Of a DNA stretch of 64,000 bases, positions 37,975-50,463 are shown one piece after another (the stretch's first letter is position 1; each line of letters starts with the position of its first letter). Under the pieces are notes generated by a model that saw only the letters and a list, made by a program, of their open reading frames with translations, was not told the DNA's origin and did not search any database. The DNA comes from Chrysoporthe austroafricana (Eukaryota; Ascomycota; Sordariomycetes; Diaporthales; Cryphonectriaceae), in contig JYIP02000008.1 of the NCBI GenBank assembly GCA_001051155.2, forward strand, positions 2,232,001 to 2,296,000, written 5' to 3'. The translations under genes were made by a program, and so were the position numbers.

Positions 37975-38594
37975 GATTTCCTGCTCCTAGGCGGAGTGTA
38001 GGTTACAATTTCTTGGAGTTTGTGGCTCGAATTACGATTTTAAGTGGACCAAGTCTGCTGAACATTTCCTACCGGGATACGATACACTACAGTGGCAAAA
38101 GCTTGAGAATCTGGACCCTTGAGTAACAACGTTGGTAAAAATGAACGTAGGCGTATGACTTGAAGCTGGGGCTTAAGACTTGGCTAGAGACTTCCTTGAT
38201 AAACAAGGAAATGAAAGCAAGCTGACTGTAATTTGGACGGATGCGACGGCCTTGTGGTCTGCCTTCGGAGTCGGGACTCAAGTTGCTCGGCGAAGCCGGT
38301 CTTATACCTCCTCCATACCTTAATAACTCTGCCACTCCCTTAATCTTCCTGTCTCGAGGGCTTTATCCTCTATAATCGTAGTAAGAACGGAAGTTCGATT
38401 GCATATATCTCCAGCCAAAAGGGCGAGAAGAATTGGATTTTCTTCCACGAGCTTTGCTCTTCGTTTCGCGCCTCGGCCAACCCGCCGGCAGCCCTACTCT
38501 GGCTCATACGTGACCTTAATAATAGCTGAAAACAGGCTGAGACGGTGTAAATCTACCTATCAGCTGATTTAGTTGCTCGGGCAATTAAGCCAAG
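37975..38594. other. intergenic region upstream of the SDR gene
   Basis: No gene is seen. It contains the SDR promoter and the 3' flank of the C2H2 gene. Confidence 0.5.
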
Positions 38595-39559
38595 ATGTCT
38601 GAAAACAAGATCATCACCCTCATCACAGGTGCGAACACCAATTCATGTCGCTTTTACCCCCTCCCTAACCTCCAACACACAAGACAACACAGAAGTCTCC
38701 TGATAGTTGATGCACTCAGTTGATGCTGCACTGCTATTTCTTAACCCTTATTACCCTACCTCATATAAGTACTGATGAAGGAGGAAATCTAGGCGCGAAC
38801 CAAGGTGTAGGCTATGAGACAGCCGCCCGCCTCCTCCTCACCCCCACCGGAGCACCCTACCACATTCTTCTCGGCAGCCGCAACCTTTCCAAGGGGCAAT
38901 CTGCCGCTTCGCAACTATCCTCCCTCCCGGGCATCACCGGTTCTGTCGAGCCTATCAGCTTAGATGTGACCTCCGTGTCGCCCATCGAGGACGCGGTATC
39001 TCACGTCACCCAGGCCCACGGCCGGCTAGATGTCCTCATTAACAACGCAGGCGTGTTCCGGCGCGCCGTAGGCACCACGGAGGAGGTACTCTCTGCCACG
39101 CAGGAGGTCTTCGGGACGAACGTTATCGGTGCCGTGGCCATGACGGAAGCATTCCTTCCGCTGTTGCTGAAGAGCGCAGCGAGGATGACGCCGGGGGAGG
39201 CGGTTGTCAAGCCACGGCTGGTCTTTCTTGGTTCTAGCACGGGCAGCCTGACATACGCCTCAGACCCGGATAGCCGGTATCACGTTGCCTCGGCGTCCGA
39301 GTACCGCGCTGCCAACGCGGCGAGGGCAATGTTGGTAGTGCAATACTGGACGCGGCTAGAGAAGGAAGGAATCTTGGTTCTCGGCGCAGATCCAGGATTG
39401 GTTGCTACACGCTTTGTGGGTGGGGATCCGCAGTCACTGAGAAACAGGGGAGCTGTTGAACCGGAGATTGGAGGCGAAAGGGTTGCTAGGATCGTGAGAG
39501 GAGAGGCGGACGAGCATGTTGGTAGGCTAGTCTCTGCGGAAGGTGTCGTCGCTTGGTAG
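38595..39559 (+). CDS. short-chain dehydrogenase/reductase with altered active site
   Basis: Cytosolic NAD(P)-dependent SDR-fold protein of 266 residues from exons 38595-38628 and 38793-39559 (intron 164 bases, GTGCGA...TAG, phase 1). Splicing builds the cofactor motif TGANQGVG (residues 11-18). The NNAG motif (LINNAG) and the LGSSTG serine region (S159/S160) are present. The usual YxxxK becomes Y182-R-A-A-N186, so the catalytic lysine is replaced by asparagine. The surrounding sequence (EYRAANAARAML) is otherwise like the SDR consensus YRASKAALNML. PGLVATRF follows, as in active enzymes. The substrate cannot be guessed. The intron starts with a near copy of the sequence that begins exon 2. 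Confidence 0.85.
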
Positions 39560-39889
39560 GTTGGACTGGTAAGGTTTGTTTCTTGGTGGTAACTACTCTC
39601 CAGGCGGGTGGCACTTTATACTATAAAACACCCAAGGGGTACTGGATTGACCTGCAGTTGGGATGGGGCTATACGAATTTCGGTGGCAGAAAAAGAAAGA
39701 AGAGATAAATAAATAAAGATCTATCACCAGCGACATAGCTTCCATTGCGAAGAGACACCTAATCCGCTGTTATTTTTCCATTTTTCTTTTTCTTTCTCGA
39801 GCTTTATTGCCACTTGTCAGTTCACGTTACATTGCATTCGTAGCCTCGTGCACTGGTTTCTCGTACGAAACTTTAATCTATACCAGCGC
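39560..39889. other. intergenic region between convergent SDR and TauD genes
   Basis: 330 bases with T- and A-rich stretches and AATAAATAAA near 39710 on the plus strand, a likely polyadenylation region. No gene is seen. Confidence 0.5.
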
Positions 39890-41222
39890 TTATTCCGCGT
39901 CCAGGGGGCATATTGGTGGCTTATTGTTGACCTGGATACCACCACGCTTCTTCTCATCGCTATCATGGAAAGGCAATGCCCATCCGCCCTCAGACTCGGG
40001 AGTGGCCAGCCACAGCCGCAGCAAGTGGCGACGAGGCTGCGGTGGCGGGAAGTCTGTCCAGACACGTCAGCGACACTACTCGACGTCACAAAGAAACGAG
40101 GGATATATATACGTACCCGTATAAGCCGTCCTGGCATGCAGGACATGCGCGTCGCTCAGGAACTGGATGTCGCCGACCTCCAGCACCATGTGCAGCGCCA
40201 GCCTCTGGCACGTGTCCTCCAGCACGGTGAGCGCGTGCCACTGCTCCTTGCTCAGCGGCGGGATGATGCCCTTGTCGCTGAACCTCGTCAGGGACTTGAC
40301 GAAGTAGGGGTCCCACTTGCAGTACACACGACCCTTGCCGCGCGGCTCGAGGAAGAAGACACTCGTCCGGATCCACTCCTCCTCGCCCTCGCTAACCTCG
40401 CCCTTGCGGTCGAAGTACCAGACCGGCTGGGCGAGCAGCTCCGCGACCTCGGGCGCCTCGCGCCGCAGCGTGTTCCACACGTGGTGCACGCTCACGATGT
40501 CGCTCTCGCCGCCCTCCTGCGCCCGGTGGCAGCACAGCAAGCCGACAATGTCGCCCGGGTCCGCGTGGAAGAACTGCCGCGCCGTCGTGCGGTAGATACG
40601 CACGCGGTCGATCTGCGTCGGATCGTCGCCCACGTCCTTGACGTGGCCCAGCACGTGGCCCCGCCCGTTCTGGCTGATGAAGTAGCCCAGGTAGGTGCCC
40701 AGGCCCATGTACGCGACCGCGTTCTTGTGGGGACCCCACTCCTGCGCTGGGAAGCGCTTGAACAGGATGAAGCCCTTGCCGTTGAGGAGGTCTTCGCGGA
40801 GGGTCTGGAGGACCTTGCCGAGCTTGGGAAGGGGAAAGTTATCCTGGATACGAGTGGTCAGCTACGCTCTTATAAGGAGAGAGTTGCAATGTCTATGAAG
40901 GGAAGAATACCTTGGAGATACCCGTCAGAGGCGTGCCGGACGCGATGAAGCGGTCCGCGGTTTCACTCAGCTCCTGGACCTCGTCGTCTGTGAAGGGGTG
41001 GACCCATTTCTCCTGGTTGTTCTCATAGTCCTCCTTTTTCCACACAGTCGGGCCCGTGATGTGCTCCGGGAACTCGGAGAACGGCTTGATCTCGCTGTAC
41101 ACAGGAGGATGCTGCCCGGAAGTTCGGATGCCATCAGGGAAGATGTCCTTGGGCGCATTGTGGTTCTTGACCCGCAACGAGGCAGGGCTGCTCGCCTCTT
41201 CGATGAGTGCTCCTGGTGCCAT
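39890..41222 (-). CDS. TauD/TfdA-family 2-oxoglutarate dioxygenase
   Basis: Fe(II)/2-oxoglutarate-dependent oxygenase of 400 residues, from exons 41222-40911, 40843-40117 and 40053-39890 (introns 67 and 63 bases, phases 0 and 1). The iron site is complete: H197 and D199 in QFFHADPGD and the distal H340 in LHARTAYT. An Arg-rich stretch RRHLLRLW just after splicing supplies the 2-oxoglutarate-binding Arg. GKGFILFKRFP and NGKG mark the core fold. There is no signal peptide, so it is probably cytosolic. Fungal members of this family act on small acids, sulfonates or secondary metabolites; nothing nearby narrows this. The third exon is needed: without it the frame stops right after the distal His. 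The start at 41222 (MAPGALIEE) is the first ATG. Confidence 0.88.
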
Positions 41223-42430
41223 AGTGTTCTAAGGAGATGTTCTAGTTGAGTATCGACGCTCAATTGGCCCCATAAACAGTCTAGGGACTGTCGTCGAAGT
41301 GCGGTCCCGGAGCTCTTATATCGCCTCGCACTTCACACTAATGCGGGGACCCCCATCGTCGAGGGGATCTGCCATAGGCCCGGAGCACGTTTGAGGAAGA
41401 CATGACGTGACCGCTCCCTAGACCGTACCATGCTGCTGGATACAGCCGCTTTCTTCCGGCCGCTGAGTCCCAGCAACCGTGCTTGGAGGAGAGTACTGGG
41501 AATTGACGAGATCCGATCTACCGATGGCGTGCTTGTTCCCGCATGGCCGTTTCTCGGCGTGAGCTTCACTATCCATCAGCTTCCCGGTCCAGCAGACTAG
41601 ATCTCGCCATATGGATTAGACTCCAAGCAATCGGGTGTCCGTCGTGCGACGTCAACCTCATACGGCATTGCGTGTTTTCATTTCTCCGTTTCGTGATGAC
41701 GAGGACCCTCCAACCTGTCACATCTGCCCTTCGAGGAGCACGTCTGCAAATGGAGTACTTTCATGCTTTCTCTAATACCAGCTAGACTACGAAGACGCCC
41801 CTATGGTAACGACGCTTATCAAGATTGTGATATTCCCCGAACGGTCGTCAACCCGACAGCCGAAGACAACGAGACATGCGACAGAAGTCCTGTCGCTGGA
41901 CATTCTCAGCCGCGTGCCGTGCCCGATCGACGGGTCTGGAGCGGCCCCACTTTCGCTCCACTTACGTCGTTCCTCCTAAAGGCATTCGACTCTAGCACGC
42001 GAAGAGGATTGTGAGAGCAATGTGGACCATCGAATCATTCCTGAGTATGTAAATCATCTGTCCAATCCATACGAATACAGTCGTAATACAATCCGCATCG
42101 CGCGCCCGCTGGCAACAGCGGGTCAAGCCCAGTAAGCACGCCGTCCAACACCAATATAGATGCAAATACAGCCCTGAGACTCAGTCTTACAGGGCAAATG
42201 TCCCTGGTGACCAGGTGCCATCAAGTCCGACAGGCCAGCCAAACACCCGCCGCATCATATGACCGGCTACACCGAGAAGAATAGCGCGGTCCAACAAAAA
42301 ATTGCAACATGATGGAACACTCAGTTGAAAACCCCCTCCCGCGTTGTCCCACGAGGTGTCACAATGTCAGTCTCTCAGGTGACATCTTACTCGGCGACAA
42401 CGAAGGGTAAGCTCTTCGGCGGTCTTGATC
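41223..42430. other. 1.2 kb intergenic region
   Basis: Upstream region of the dioxygenase gene and 3' flank of the kinesin gene. Nothing coding is supported. Confidence 0.5.
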
Positions 42431-45400
42431 CTATCGCCATACCACGCTCGATCGCTTCCCAGCTGCAGACAGCCCGGCTGCGCCACCGATGGTAATTCTT
42501 CTAGCCTTAACATCGAGTCCGCTCTGTGCCGGCGCCTTGTCTGCCAACATCTTGGGGCTGACCATGCCGTCGAGCCTCATGCTTCCACCCATGTTCATGC
42601 GCCTGGCCTGGCCAGGGGTGAAGGCGCGAGCTCCTCCTGCAGGAGAACATGAGATAGGAGGACTTCTTTGTCGTCCAGCTGCCCGTTCGGTAGATCCGCT
42701 TCGTCGTCGCTGTCGGGAGATTCCGTTGGTGGCCGAGGCAAGTGGACCGGAGTACGAGGAGGAGACACGGTGGAGGGAACGGCGCCGATCGATGCCACCC
42801 GTGGTGCCGACACTAGAGACACGCTTCGCGTTGGAGCTCGCCGTGCCCCCCATGCTGGATAGACGGTCTCTTCTCTTGGCGAGGTGAAGAGCGGTTCGGA
42901 GCTTTGTCGAGTTAATCGTCGTGGTCGATTCGGAGTCACTATTCGAAGCGGGAGGCGAGAGGGAGGCGTTGGCGTTCGCAGTGGGAGGGCTGTTTTCATC
43001 CAACGGAGTGAGTCTAGGTGGCTTGGGATTTGATCGCAAGGATCCAGAAGATGGCGGAGAGAGGTGGTTACCCGTTCTGTCCACATCAAGGGATCGCAGT
43101 GGAGAAGCCTTGCCGTCCTTGCCAGCCGCAATCGCGAGGTTCAACCGCATCGATGGGGGTCCTGAGAGTGGTGACGAGCCCCCCTGGGGCGATCGTGATT
43201 TCGACAGGAATCCGGCTTGGAATCTGCTGGGTTTCGACGTAGGAAGATTAGAGGTTTCCGGCAACACCAGCGAGGGGCTCGAGTCTGAGGCTGGATCGCC
43301 GCTGCTAAGGAGGTACGAAGGAACCGTCGGCCGAGGTGGGGAGGACGCATCTGGTGACGCAGCAGCATGTTGTGGGCTAGGGCTAGGATCAAATTTCTTC
43401 GGTGTCTTGTCATAGTCCGCAAGGGTGCCATCCTCGGTCTCATCGTCTCGCCAGCGAACAATTCGCTTAGGAGTCGACCTCTTCTTGGCAGGACTGAACG
43501 AAACTCCTTTCTTAGTGTTGACAGCCCTTCGGCGTCGGGGAGACTTAAGGGGAGATGCATGTTCATGGGTGGGAGTGGGCGGCGCAGCTACGAAAGCCGG
43601 CGCAGGGATCGCCTTGATGTGAATGCTGGAGAGTTTCTTTCTCTTGGGCGTCCCCCGCTTGGAGGGTGGGAAAATCTCAGCGGGCATCATAGAGCCATCC
43701 GGCTTGATGACGTGAGATGCTGCCGAGTAGCCCGTCTCGAGCAAGTTCTTGATGATATCCTTTGCCTGTGCGACGGCGTCCTCCTCGTCCAAGGCCATCA
43801 GGTCAGTCATGGACGAGATCATCTGAAATTGAGCTGTCAGGAGAGCTTGGATGATAGCCGCATCCGCCCCCTTCTCCTGCTCCAAAATCTGCTGATTTGC
43901 TTCACGCGTGAACTGGGCCCTCAGGACTTCAGCCTCACGGGTGAGGGATGCAGCCTCGCCACAATCAGCGATGCCATCGCCAGATGGGAGCTGTAGAATA
44001 CTATGTTGCAGGGCGGAGTCGAGCGCCCGCTCCCACTTGGAACGTTCCAATTTCTGGTGGATGTGCTGCCGGCTGGACTCGAGCTCCACCAAGATGCCTG
44101 TTGCGGTCTTGCGCATGGCTGCCAGGTTTGGTGGCATCTCGTCATCCTCCCGCGAGTCGCAGACGCTGTCAAAGGCTCCGATCCACGCAGACAGCATAGC
44201 TATCCGTCGCTCGAACAGCTTCAACTTCTTCATGGTGCTGATCTTGTCCTGCCTGTCGGCTGACGCATTGTCGTAGGCCGTCCGGATGCGCTGTATACCC
44301 TCCCGAGAAGCCTGCTGCCTCTTCTCAATATTCTTCTTAAACTTTGCGAAGAAGATGCCCTCGGCCTCCTTCTGCTGGGCCTTGAGCTGGTTGATCAGCG
44401 CCATCTGCTCGTCGATCTTGACCAAGAAGTCCTTGACGTGGCGATTAACATTAAACACGTTCCGGGTAACCTTGGTCTGAATGTTCTTGGCGCGGTTCGC
44501 ATATCGCAGAGTATTTTGCGTCTCGTCGAAGTGTTCGCTCGACGGACTGACACAGACTATCATGACGGTCTTGCAGTTGCCACCGAGGGAGAACTTTAGC
44601 AGTCGTGTGAGCTTGCTGTTCCGATAGGGCACGTGATTCTTCCTGCGTGCATCGCACAAGGCATTAATACAGCTGCCCAGGGCGAGCAGGGACTTGTTGA
44701 TGTTTGCGCCCTCGAACAGTCTCTCGCCCCTGTTCAGGGTTGCGCTGGCCCGCTCGCTGCCGGCAAGGTCGATGATGCTGAGGGTTGCCATCGTGTGAGG
44801 CTCGTTGACGGCGGCATTGCGGTCTTTCTGTGCTACGTTAATCTGGAGCACGGCATGCGACCGTGATGATGTGGCGTTGGCAGCAGTTGGCGACACTGTC
44901 CGATAGGCGTTGCCCTGGACGATCATATCCATGACTTCCTGGACGTCCTTGGGGCGGTGGCTTGTCAGGCCAGCCACCGTCACAGCCTGGTTTGAGTCCT
45001 CGCGGAGCATGAGGCCCTGCTTGCTGCTGCCTCCCGGCACCAGTAGATCCCGGATGGTCTCGTTGTAGATCTCAAGGTAGGACAGGGTGATCTCGGTCTG
45101 CTTCTCCTCGCTTCGATCGGCAATCTTCTCGAACAGTTCTTGCATGGTGAGAAAAATGATGCCGGGCTGTTGAGAAGTACCAGTAATCGTGTGCGTCTTG
45201 CCACATCCCGTGGCACCGTACGCGAAGACCGTAGCATTGTAACCGTCCAGTACACTATCCAGCAGGGTCTTCGTGGTGGCCTCGTATACTTCGCTCTGGG
45301 TGGCATTCTCGTCGAAAATCCGATCGAATGCGAAGACCTGGTCTTTGACCTTCTTCCCAGTGGCCGGCACGACAGACCTGGAGAACTTCTGGACGGGGTT

Positions 45401-45874
45401 GTCTTCGGGAGGGTCGAACACCCTGCGATGGGTGCTGATCAGAAAACCGCCCAAAAGAAGAGCTCGACAGGAGTCCAGAGGCAGAGTACTCACAGGCACC
45501 GATCATCCACGACTTTGATAATGTTCCGGATTCCACGCTGGTTCAGTTTGGGCGCTGGGGCAGCTGCCAGAGAGCCGTCGCCCAAGAATAATGTGCCATC
45601 CTCGTTCTTGACCCTGCCAGGGGTGTCAGTGTTGGTACTCCACGCAAGGGCGGTATGGGCGAGGTCGAAGGGGAAGGGGGCGCGTACAGCTGCGCAGCTT
45701 CTCTAATAGTGAAGGGACGGACCCGAACTGTACAAGGTCAGCGCTGGCATGGTCTGCGAGTGGACACCGTGTTGATGTCCGGGCTGAGGTGGCGGCTACA
45801 GAAGGGCAGAAGGGCAGAAGGGCAGACGCACCTGCGACAGTGATGGAAGAGGCATTGGGGTCGAATTCAGGCAT
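42431..45874 (-). CDS. KIP3: kinesin-8 motor protein (Kip3 family)
   Basis: Plus-end-directed microtubule motor and depolymerase of the kinesin-8 class, 1064 residues. It would regulate spindle and cytoplasmic microtubule length and nuclear positioning. Exons are 45874-45832, 45727-45688, 45613-45494 and 45422-42431 (introns 104, 74 and 71 bases), with all phases agreeing. The motor domain covers about residues 10-390: VAVRVRPF at the N-terminus, P-loop GATGCGKTHT (about residues 136-145), switch I NATSSRSH, switch II DLAGSERA, and the neck LRYANRAKNI. A neck and coiled coil follow (LINQLKAQQKEAEG). The C-terminal 450 residues are Ser/Pro- and Lys/Arg-rich, as expected for the microtubule-binding tail. 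The first two exons are only 43 and 40 bases. The start at 45874 (MPEFDP) is the first ATG in frame. Confidence 0.93.
45801..45826. repeat. 8-base minisatellite at the kinesin intron 1 donor
   Basis: Unit GAAGGGCA repeated about 3.25 times on the plus strand, just inside intron 1 of the kinesin gene and next to the splice donor. Confidence 0.85.
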
Positions 45875-47047
45875 CCCGACTCGACTGGGGGGGCTCAATG
45901 TCTCATGGATCGATAGCTGGAATGAAAAGTGTTTTGTTCGTCCTGGTCCAGCCTCGGAACTCGACTTTGAGATGGAAGAACGGGATGGGATGAGCCAGGG
46001 GCGGCCAGAGTTCGAAATCGAAGGAAAGGGATCGCTGCGATCCGAGTCGAGTCGTAGGGGCAGAGAGATGGCCGTGGCCGTACTGGATGAACAAACAAAT
46101 GTTTCTTGTACACGGAGAAGTAAGAGTGCGTTTGAATTAGAAGGGACGCCGAGGCTCGAAATTGGAATGCTCGATCGTTGTTGACAGAGTGAGTGAGTGA
46201 GTGTGGATGTGGGTGACGGTCAGCCAGGAAGAAAGGTCCAGAGCAGTTGCGAAATACGTGACGTCGGGCCCAGCTGGCAGCAGCAGAGGCGCGTTGGCAA
46301 GGCTGCGTGCTTCTCTGAGCTGGGGGCGTCGAGGAGCTGGGGCGCCGAGCTGGGGCGTTGAGCTTTTGCATGAGATGGGGCCCCATCTCCCACTCTCCCG
46401 TTCTGTGAGCCTGTGGATCAATATTTTGGGAGTGGGCCTCTGGTTTCCCCAGGCAACGCCCGCTAGCTGCGCAGGGCGGCCAGTGGGCGTCCAAGCGCAG
46501 CAGGGGTCCCCGTCCAGCTCCCTGCAGCTCCCCTGGCACGCCTGGGCCCCATCCATGCCTGCCGCCCCAGCGCAACCCAAACAGAACCCTAGGCTGCTGG
46601 CCTGAACACGAACCCCCCTGTACGGGAAGTACCTCGCCTCACTAACTCCATGCAGCCTGCACCCTACGACATGCTGTTAGTAGGACCCATGGACCGTCGT
46701 GAAAACATCAAGCTATACTACTCAATAATATGTATTCACAACACATCGACGGAGACACCGACCCTCGCGCTGCCGCAACTGACGCCATCCTCACGAGCAG
46801 CATGTGACCACGTGTGCTTCATCTGCGCTTTCGGGAGCTCTGGAGCACAGCTCACGGGGGACACAGACCCGGAGCTCGACCCTACACCTCAGCGTTAATA
46901 TCCCAGGACGGACAGACCCTCGTCATCTCACCGCCCTGGCTGCTGGAAGCCTCCACCTGCCCCGCGATCACATCTGTCGAGGGGCAAGCAAGGCAATGGT
47001 TTGGTCTAGACGGCAGAGTTGATATTCGAGAGACCTCTCAGGCTGTT
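45875..47047. other. 1.2 kb intergenic region
   Basis: Upstream region of kinesin-8 and 3' flank of the GH115 gene. It is GC-rich, so several open frames occur, but none shows motifs or agrees with neighbours. A short GAGT repeat lies at about 46191-46203. Confidence 0.5.
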
Positions 47048-50000
47048 CTACAAGACACTCGTCCCGTTATATACCCCCAGCTCGTCCTCCCCCATCAGGA
47101 AGCTCTGCGGTGGACCGAGATAGCTCGGCCTCACACCGCCCAGGTCGACAATCACCTTCTGCACGATCACACTCGGCATCAGCGCCCAGATCCTCAGCGT
47201 GTACGCGCCCTCCTGTGGAGCGTTGAAGCTCGTCGTGGTGAGGTTCGTCGTCTTGCCCCAGACGCCGTCCGCGACCGCGTAGCCCCAGCCAGCAGGCATA
47301 CTGGTGCCGACGCTCGGCCCGACGGGCGACACGACAGTGGCGTTGGGGATGCCGCCCGTGGGGAACAGCGCGACGGCGTACTGCAACGGGTTGCCGTCGC
47401 CGAGGTAGTTCTGGCTTGGGCTGATCCACACCGTCACGTTGGCCTGGGAGCTGTTGGTGAACAGGTACATCTGATACTCCAGCGCGGGCGCCTGATCCGT
47501 GGTCAACTTCTCGGTGTCCTGTGGGACCAAGCCGACTGCATCGCCGGTCCGGGATAGCCCCCGGAAGATGTGGTACGTCACGTTCCCAGCGGACGAGCCG
47601 TTGATCGTCGTTGCGCCGGAGGAAGCCGCTGGCACGATGGCCTGGTAGTTCGGTGCGTCGATCGAGATGTGCTTGTCGGACTCGACGAAGCCGGAGGTGA
47701 AGCTCGACGCGGGCACGCGGTTGAACACGGGCACCTGCACCAGCGGAAGCGAATATGCGTACTTGTCCAGACCGCGGCAGCTGTTGGTCACGTTGATGTT
47801 GACCGTCGTCATGCTCGGCGCAGCAGGGGCGTTGGCCCAGTCGACGCTGATGTACACGCGCGTGTCACCGCTGCCGTCAGGGCTCACGCTGCCGCTGGTC
47901 TGCGACAGCTTGACGTAGCTGGCCAGGGGCGTGGCGGTCCATGTGCAGTCCTTGGTGCCACGGGAGAACACCTCGAAGTAGCGTGTGCTGGGGCCATATG
48001 GCTCCATCACGGGTACCGTGAGGTTGTTGTCGCTGTTGGTGTGCCACTGGTCGTCACCTTGCACTGTAGCGTTCTGTCCTTCGACCCCGACCCCGACGTG
48101 ACCTGCAAGCGAGACGCGCTGAGACTGGACGTAGGTCATCGAGGGCAGGGTGTTGCGCATAGGCTGCTGCCAGTAGCCGTCGTAGCCAATGTGTGTCTCT
48201 GTGACGTCGGTCAGTTAAGCCTCTTCCGTTGTAGTTTCGTTCGGGAATGCTTACGGTCCAGCATATGCTCCCACTTCCCATCCAGCATCATGTCCCAATG
48301 GCTCGTCAGGTTCGCATCCGCACCCGCGAGCTGGATGACGTTCATCATCACGCTGTTCGCCGCATTCCGCTTCTGGCCGGCATACAGCATGTTTTTCTCG
48401 GCTCCGATGTAGATCTGGTTCACAATGCTGCCAGCCTGGATCGGGTGCAGCACCATCTGGAAGAAGGCCGGCCGCGCGCTCGCGTCCATATTGTCATATA
48501 TGGCCTGCGCACGAGAGTCGAGATCAGCCCACTGCGCAAGCACCCTGTCGCCCTCGTCGTAATTGATGACGGAGTAGGACTCAGGCTCGATGAGCTCGAA
48601 TTTTCGACGGTTGGCCATCATGCCGTACTGGAGCATGATGCTCGCGATGTCAGAGGCTAACTCGGTGCCGAATTCGCGCGCCGCCCATGCTGCTGCCCAG
48701 TCATTGGTGCTGTAGACGTTCCACATGTCGGCGTCATAGGCCATGTCCATGAAGTGGTTGATGGGGATCTCGAGGGGCTTGAGGTCGCCCACGTTGACGA
48801 TCCAGATGCGGTCTGCGCCGCGGGCATAGGCCATATGCATCTACTACGCCGTCAGACTTCCCCCTTTCTGCGGTATTCTTGAAGGCTGACTTACCTGCTC
48901 AGAAGTTTTGGCCAGCTGAACCGTGTTAATCCACTTGTAATCCCTCGGGTCACCCACGTAATCGAAGTGATAATATACGCCTGCACCGCCCTCCCGGCTC
49001 GTCTCGTTGCTCAGCGGAAACCTCCTAACGTTTCCCCAATTGTCATCTGCCCACAGCAGCGTAATATCGTCCGGCACCTGCAGCCCTTCGAAGAAGTAAT
49101 TCTGCACCTCCTTGTACAGACACCACATCTGCGGCACCGTCGAGATGTTGACACCACCCAGCCCCTGGCTGATGATGGCCTGCTGGTTGTTGACCAGCGT
49201 CTCTAGCATGCTGACAATCGCATCCGACCCGAGCCCCTCGATCGCCGTATCCCCTGTGCCCCTCATGCCCATCGTCCACAGCGAGTTCCGCGCGTACGGC
49301 CGCGCCCGCTCCACGCCGTATCGGAAATACTCGTTGATGGTGGCGTTGTTCAGGTTGTACGCCCAGGGGCCCGGGTAGAACTTGCCGAACTCATTCTGCG
49401 CTCGCATCAGCGGCTCCGTGTGCGAGCTGCCCAGCACCACCTCGTACGCGTCCGCCAGGGGCTGGTTCTCGGGGAAGTCAACCTCGAACATGGAGCTCCA
49501 GACCGTCGGCCAGAGGTAGTTGGCGCGCAGCCGCAGGATGAGCTCCAGCACGTGCGCGTACAGCCCCGGGCCGTACCCCGCGGCGCCGTTAGAGGCGTCG
49601 GCGAAGTTGGTCGCGACCCAGTTGGTCAGGCCCGGCTGCTCGTCGTTGAGGAAGATGCCGCGGTACCGGACGGAGGGCGGGAGCTGCACCTTGGAGGTGT
49701 TGGCGGGCACGTAGATGGTGGGGTTCCGGCGCGGCGGCGAGTCCGCCCAGAAGTACCACGGTGACACGCCGATCTGCTCCGAGACATCGTAGAGGCCGTA
49801 GATGGTGCCGCGCGGGTCCGATCCGGCGATGACGAGGGCCTGAGCGACGCCGGGCGCCGGGTTGGGGACGAGCTGGGAGAGGAAGGACTCCCACTTGCCC
49901 GCGATCGGAGATGCGTCGATAGCACCCTCGCTGATGAGACCGTCGATGAGGGTGCTGTTACCGATGGTGCCTGCTATGATGACCACTGAGGAAGCGGAGG

Positions 50001-50463
50001 CGGCGGAATAGGCTGGTCCGGTAAAGTTCTCTGGAGCCGTGGTGGTATACTGGATGCTCGGTCAGTCAGGACTGCTGTCTTGATGCAACCAGAGACATAC
50101 AAAAGTGTTATTCCTGTTGTTCACAGGGTTGAAAGTATACACAGCCGCGGCGCTACCGCTCGTGCTGTTGCTGGACCCGGAGGGAGAGTCGACGTAAGTA
50201 GCGTTTGAGCCGCTCAGCCTCGAGTCTGTGCTAAGGGTGTAGTTTGTCCCGGTTACTCTGCCGAAATCCGTCGCAAGGTCACCAGCTGCTCTAATAACGC
50301 CCCAGTAGTCATTTTCCGAGACCATGATCTGCCCTCCTGATCGGAAGCCTCCTGCTATTCTAAAATCGCCCGTGGAGCCATTGAAGGATACCACGGGCTT
50401 CTGGCCCAGGGCAGCCACGAGGATCCTAGTGGTCGACAGCGCGAGGAATAAGGCGGACTTCAT
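47048..50463 (-). CDS. secreted GH115 xylan alpha-1,2-glucuronidase
   Basis: Family GH115 enzyme of 1084 residues that removes (4-O-methyl-)glucuronic acid side groups from xylan. Exons are 50463-50101, 50049-48895, 48840-48255 and 48198-47048 (introns 51, 54 and 56 bases). A signal peptide (MKSALFLALSTTRILVAALG) indicates secretion. The N-terminal domain holds SDPRGTIYGLYDVSEQIGVSPW (split here: GTIYGLYDVSEQIG, SPWYFWADSPP). The catalytic barrel has RGIFLNDEQPG, LRANYLWPTVWSSMFEVD, LGSSHTEPL, LLWADDNWGN and VYYHFDYVGDPRDYKW. The third exon adds RIWIVNVGDLKPLEIPI, and splicing creates LDQTHIGYDGYWQQP, a family hallmark. Beta-rich domains end the protein. Many N-glycosylation sites fit secretion. 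It acts with xylanases on glucuronoxylan. Confidence 0.93.

Noticed and set aside
39848..40948. 366-codon plus-strand open frame opposite the dioxygenase
   Set aside because: Antisense shadow of a gene whose iron-binding residues and splice sites are intact; composition is Leu/Ala/Arg-rich without motif.
47570..48412. 280-codon plus-strand open frame opposite GH115
   Set aside because: Runs across a GH115 intron and shows no family feature; explained by codon bias of the minus-strand gene.
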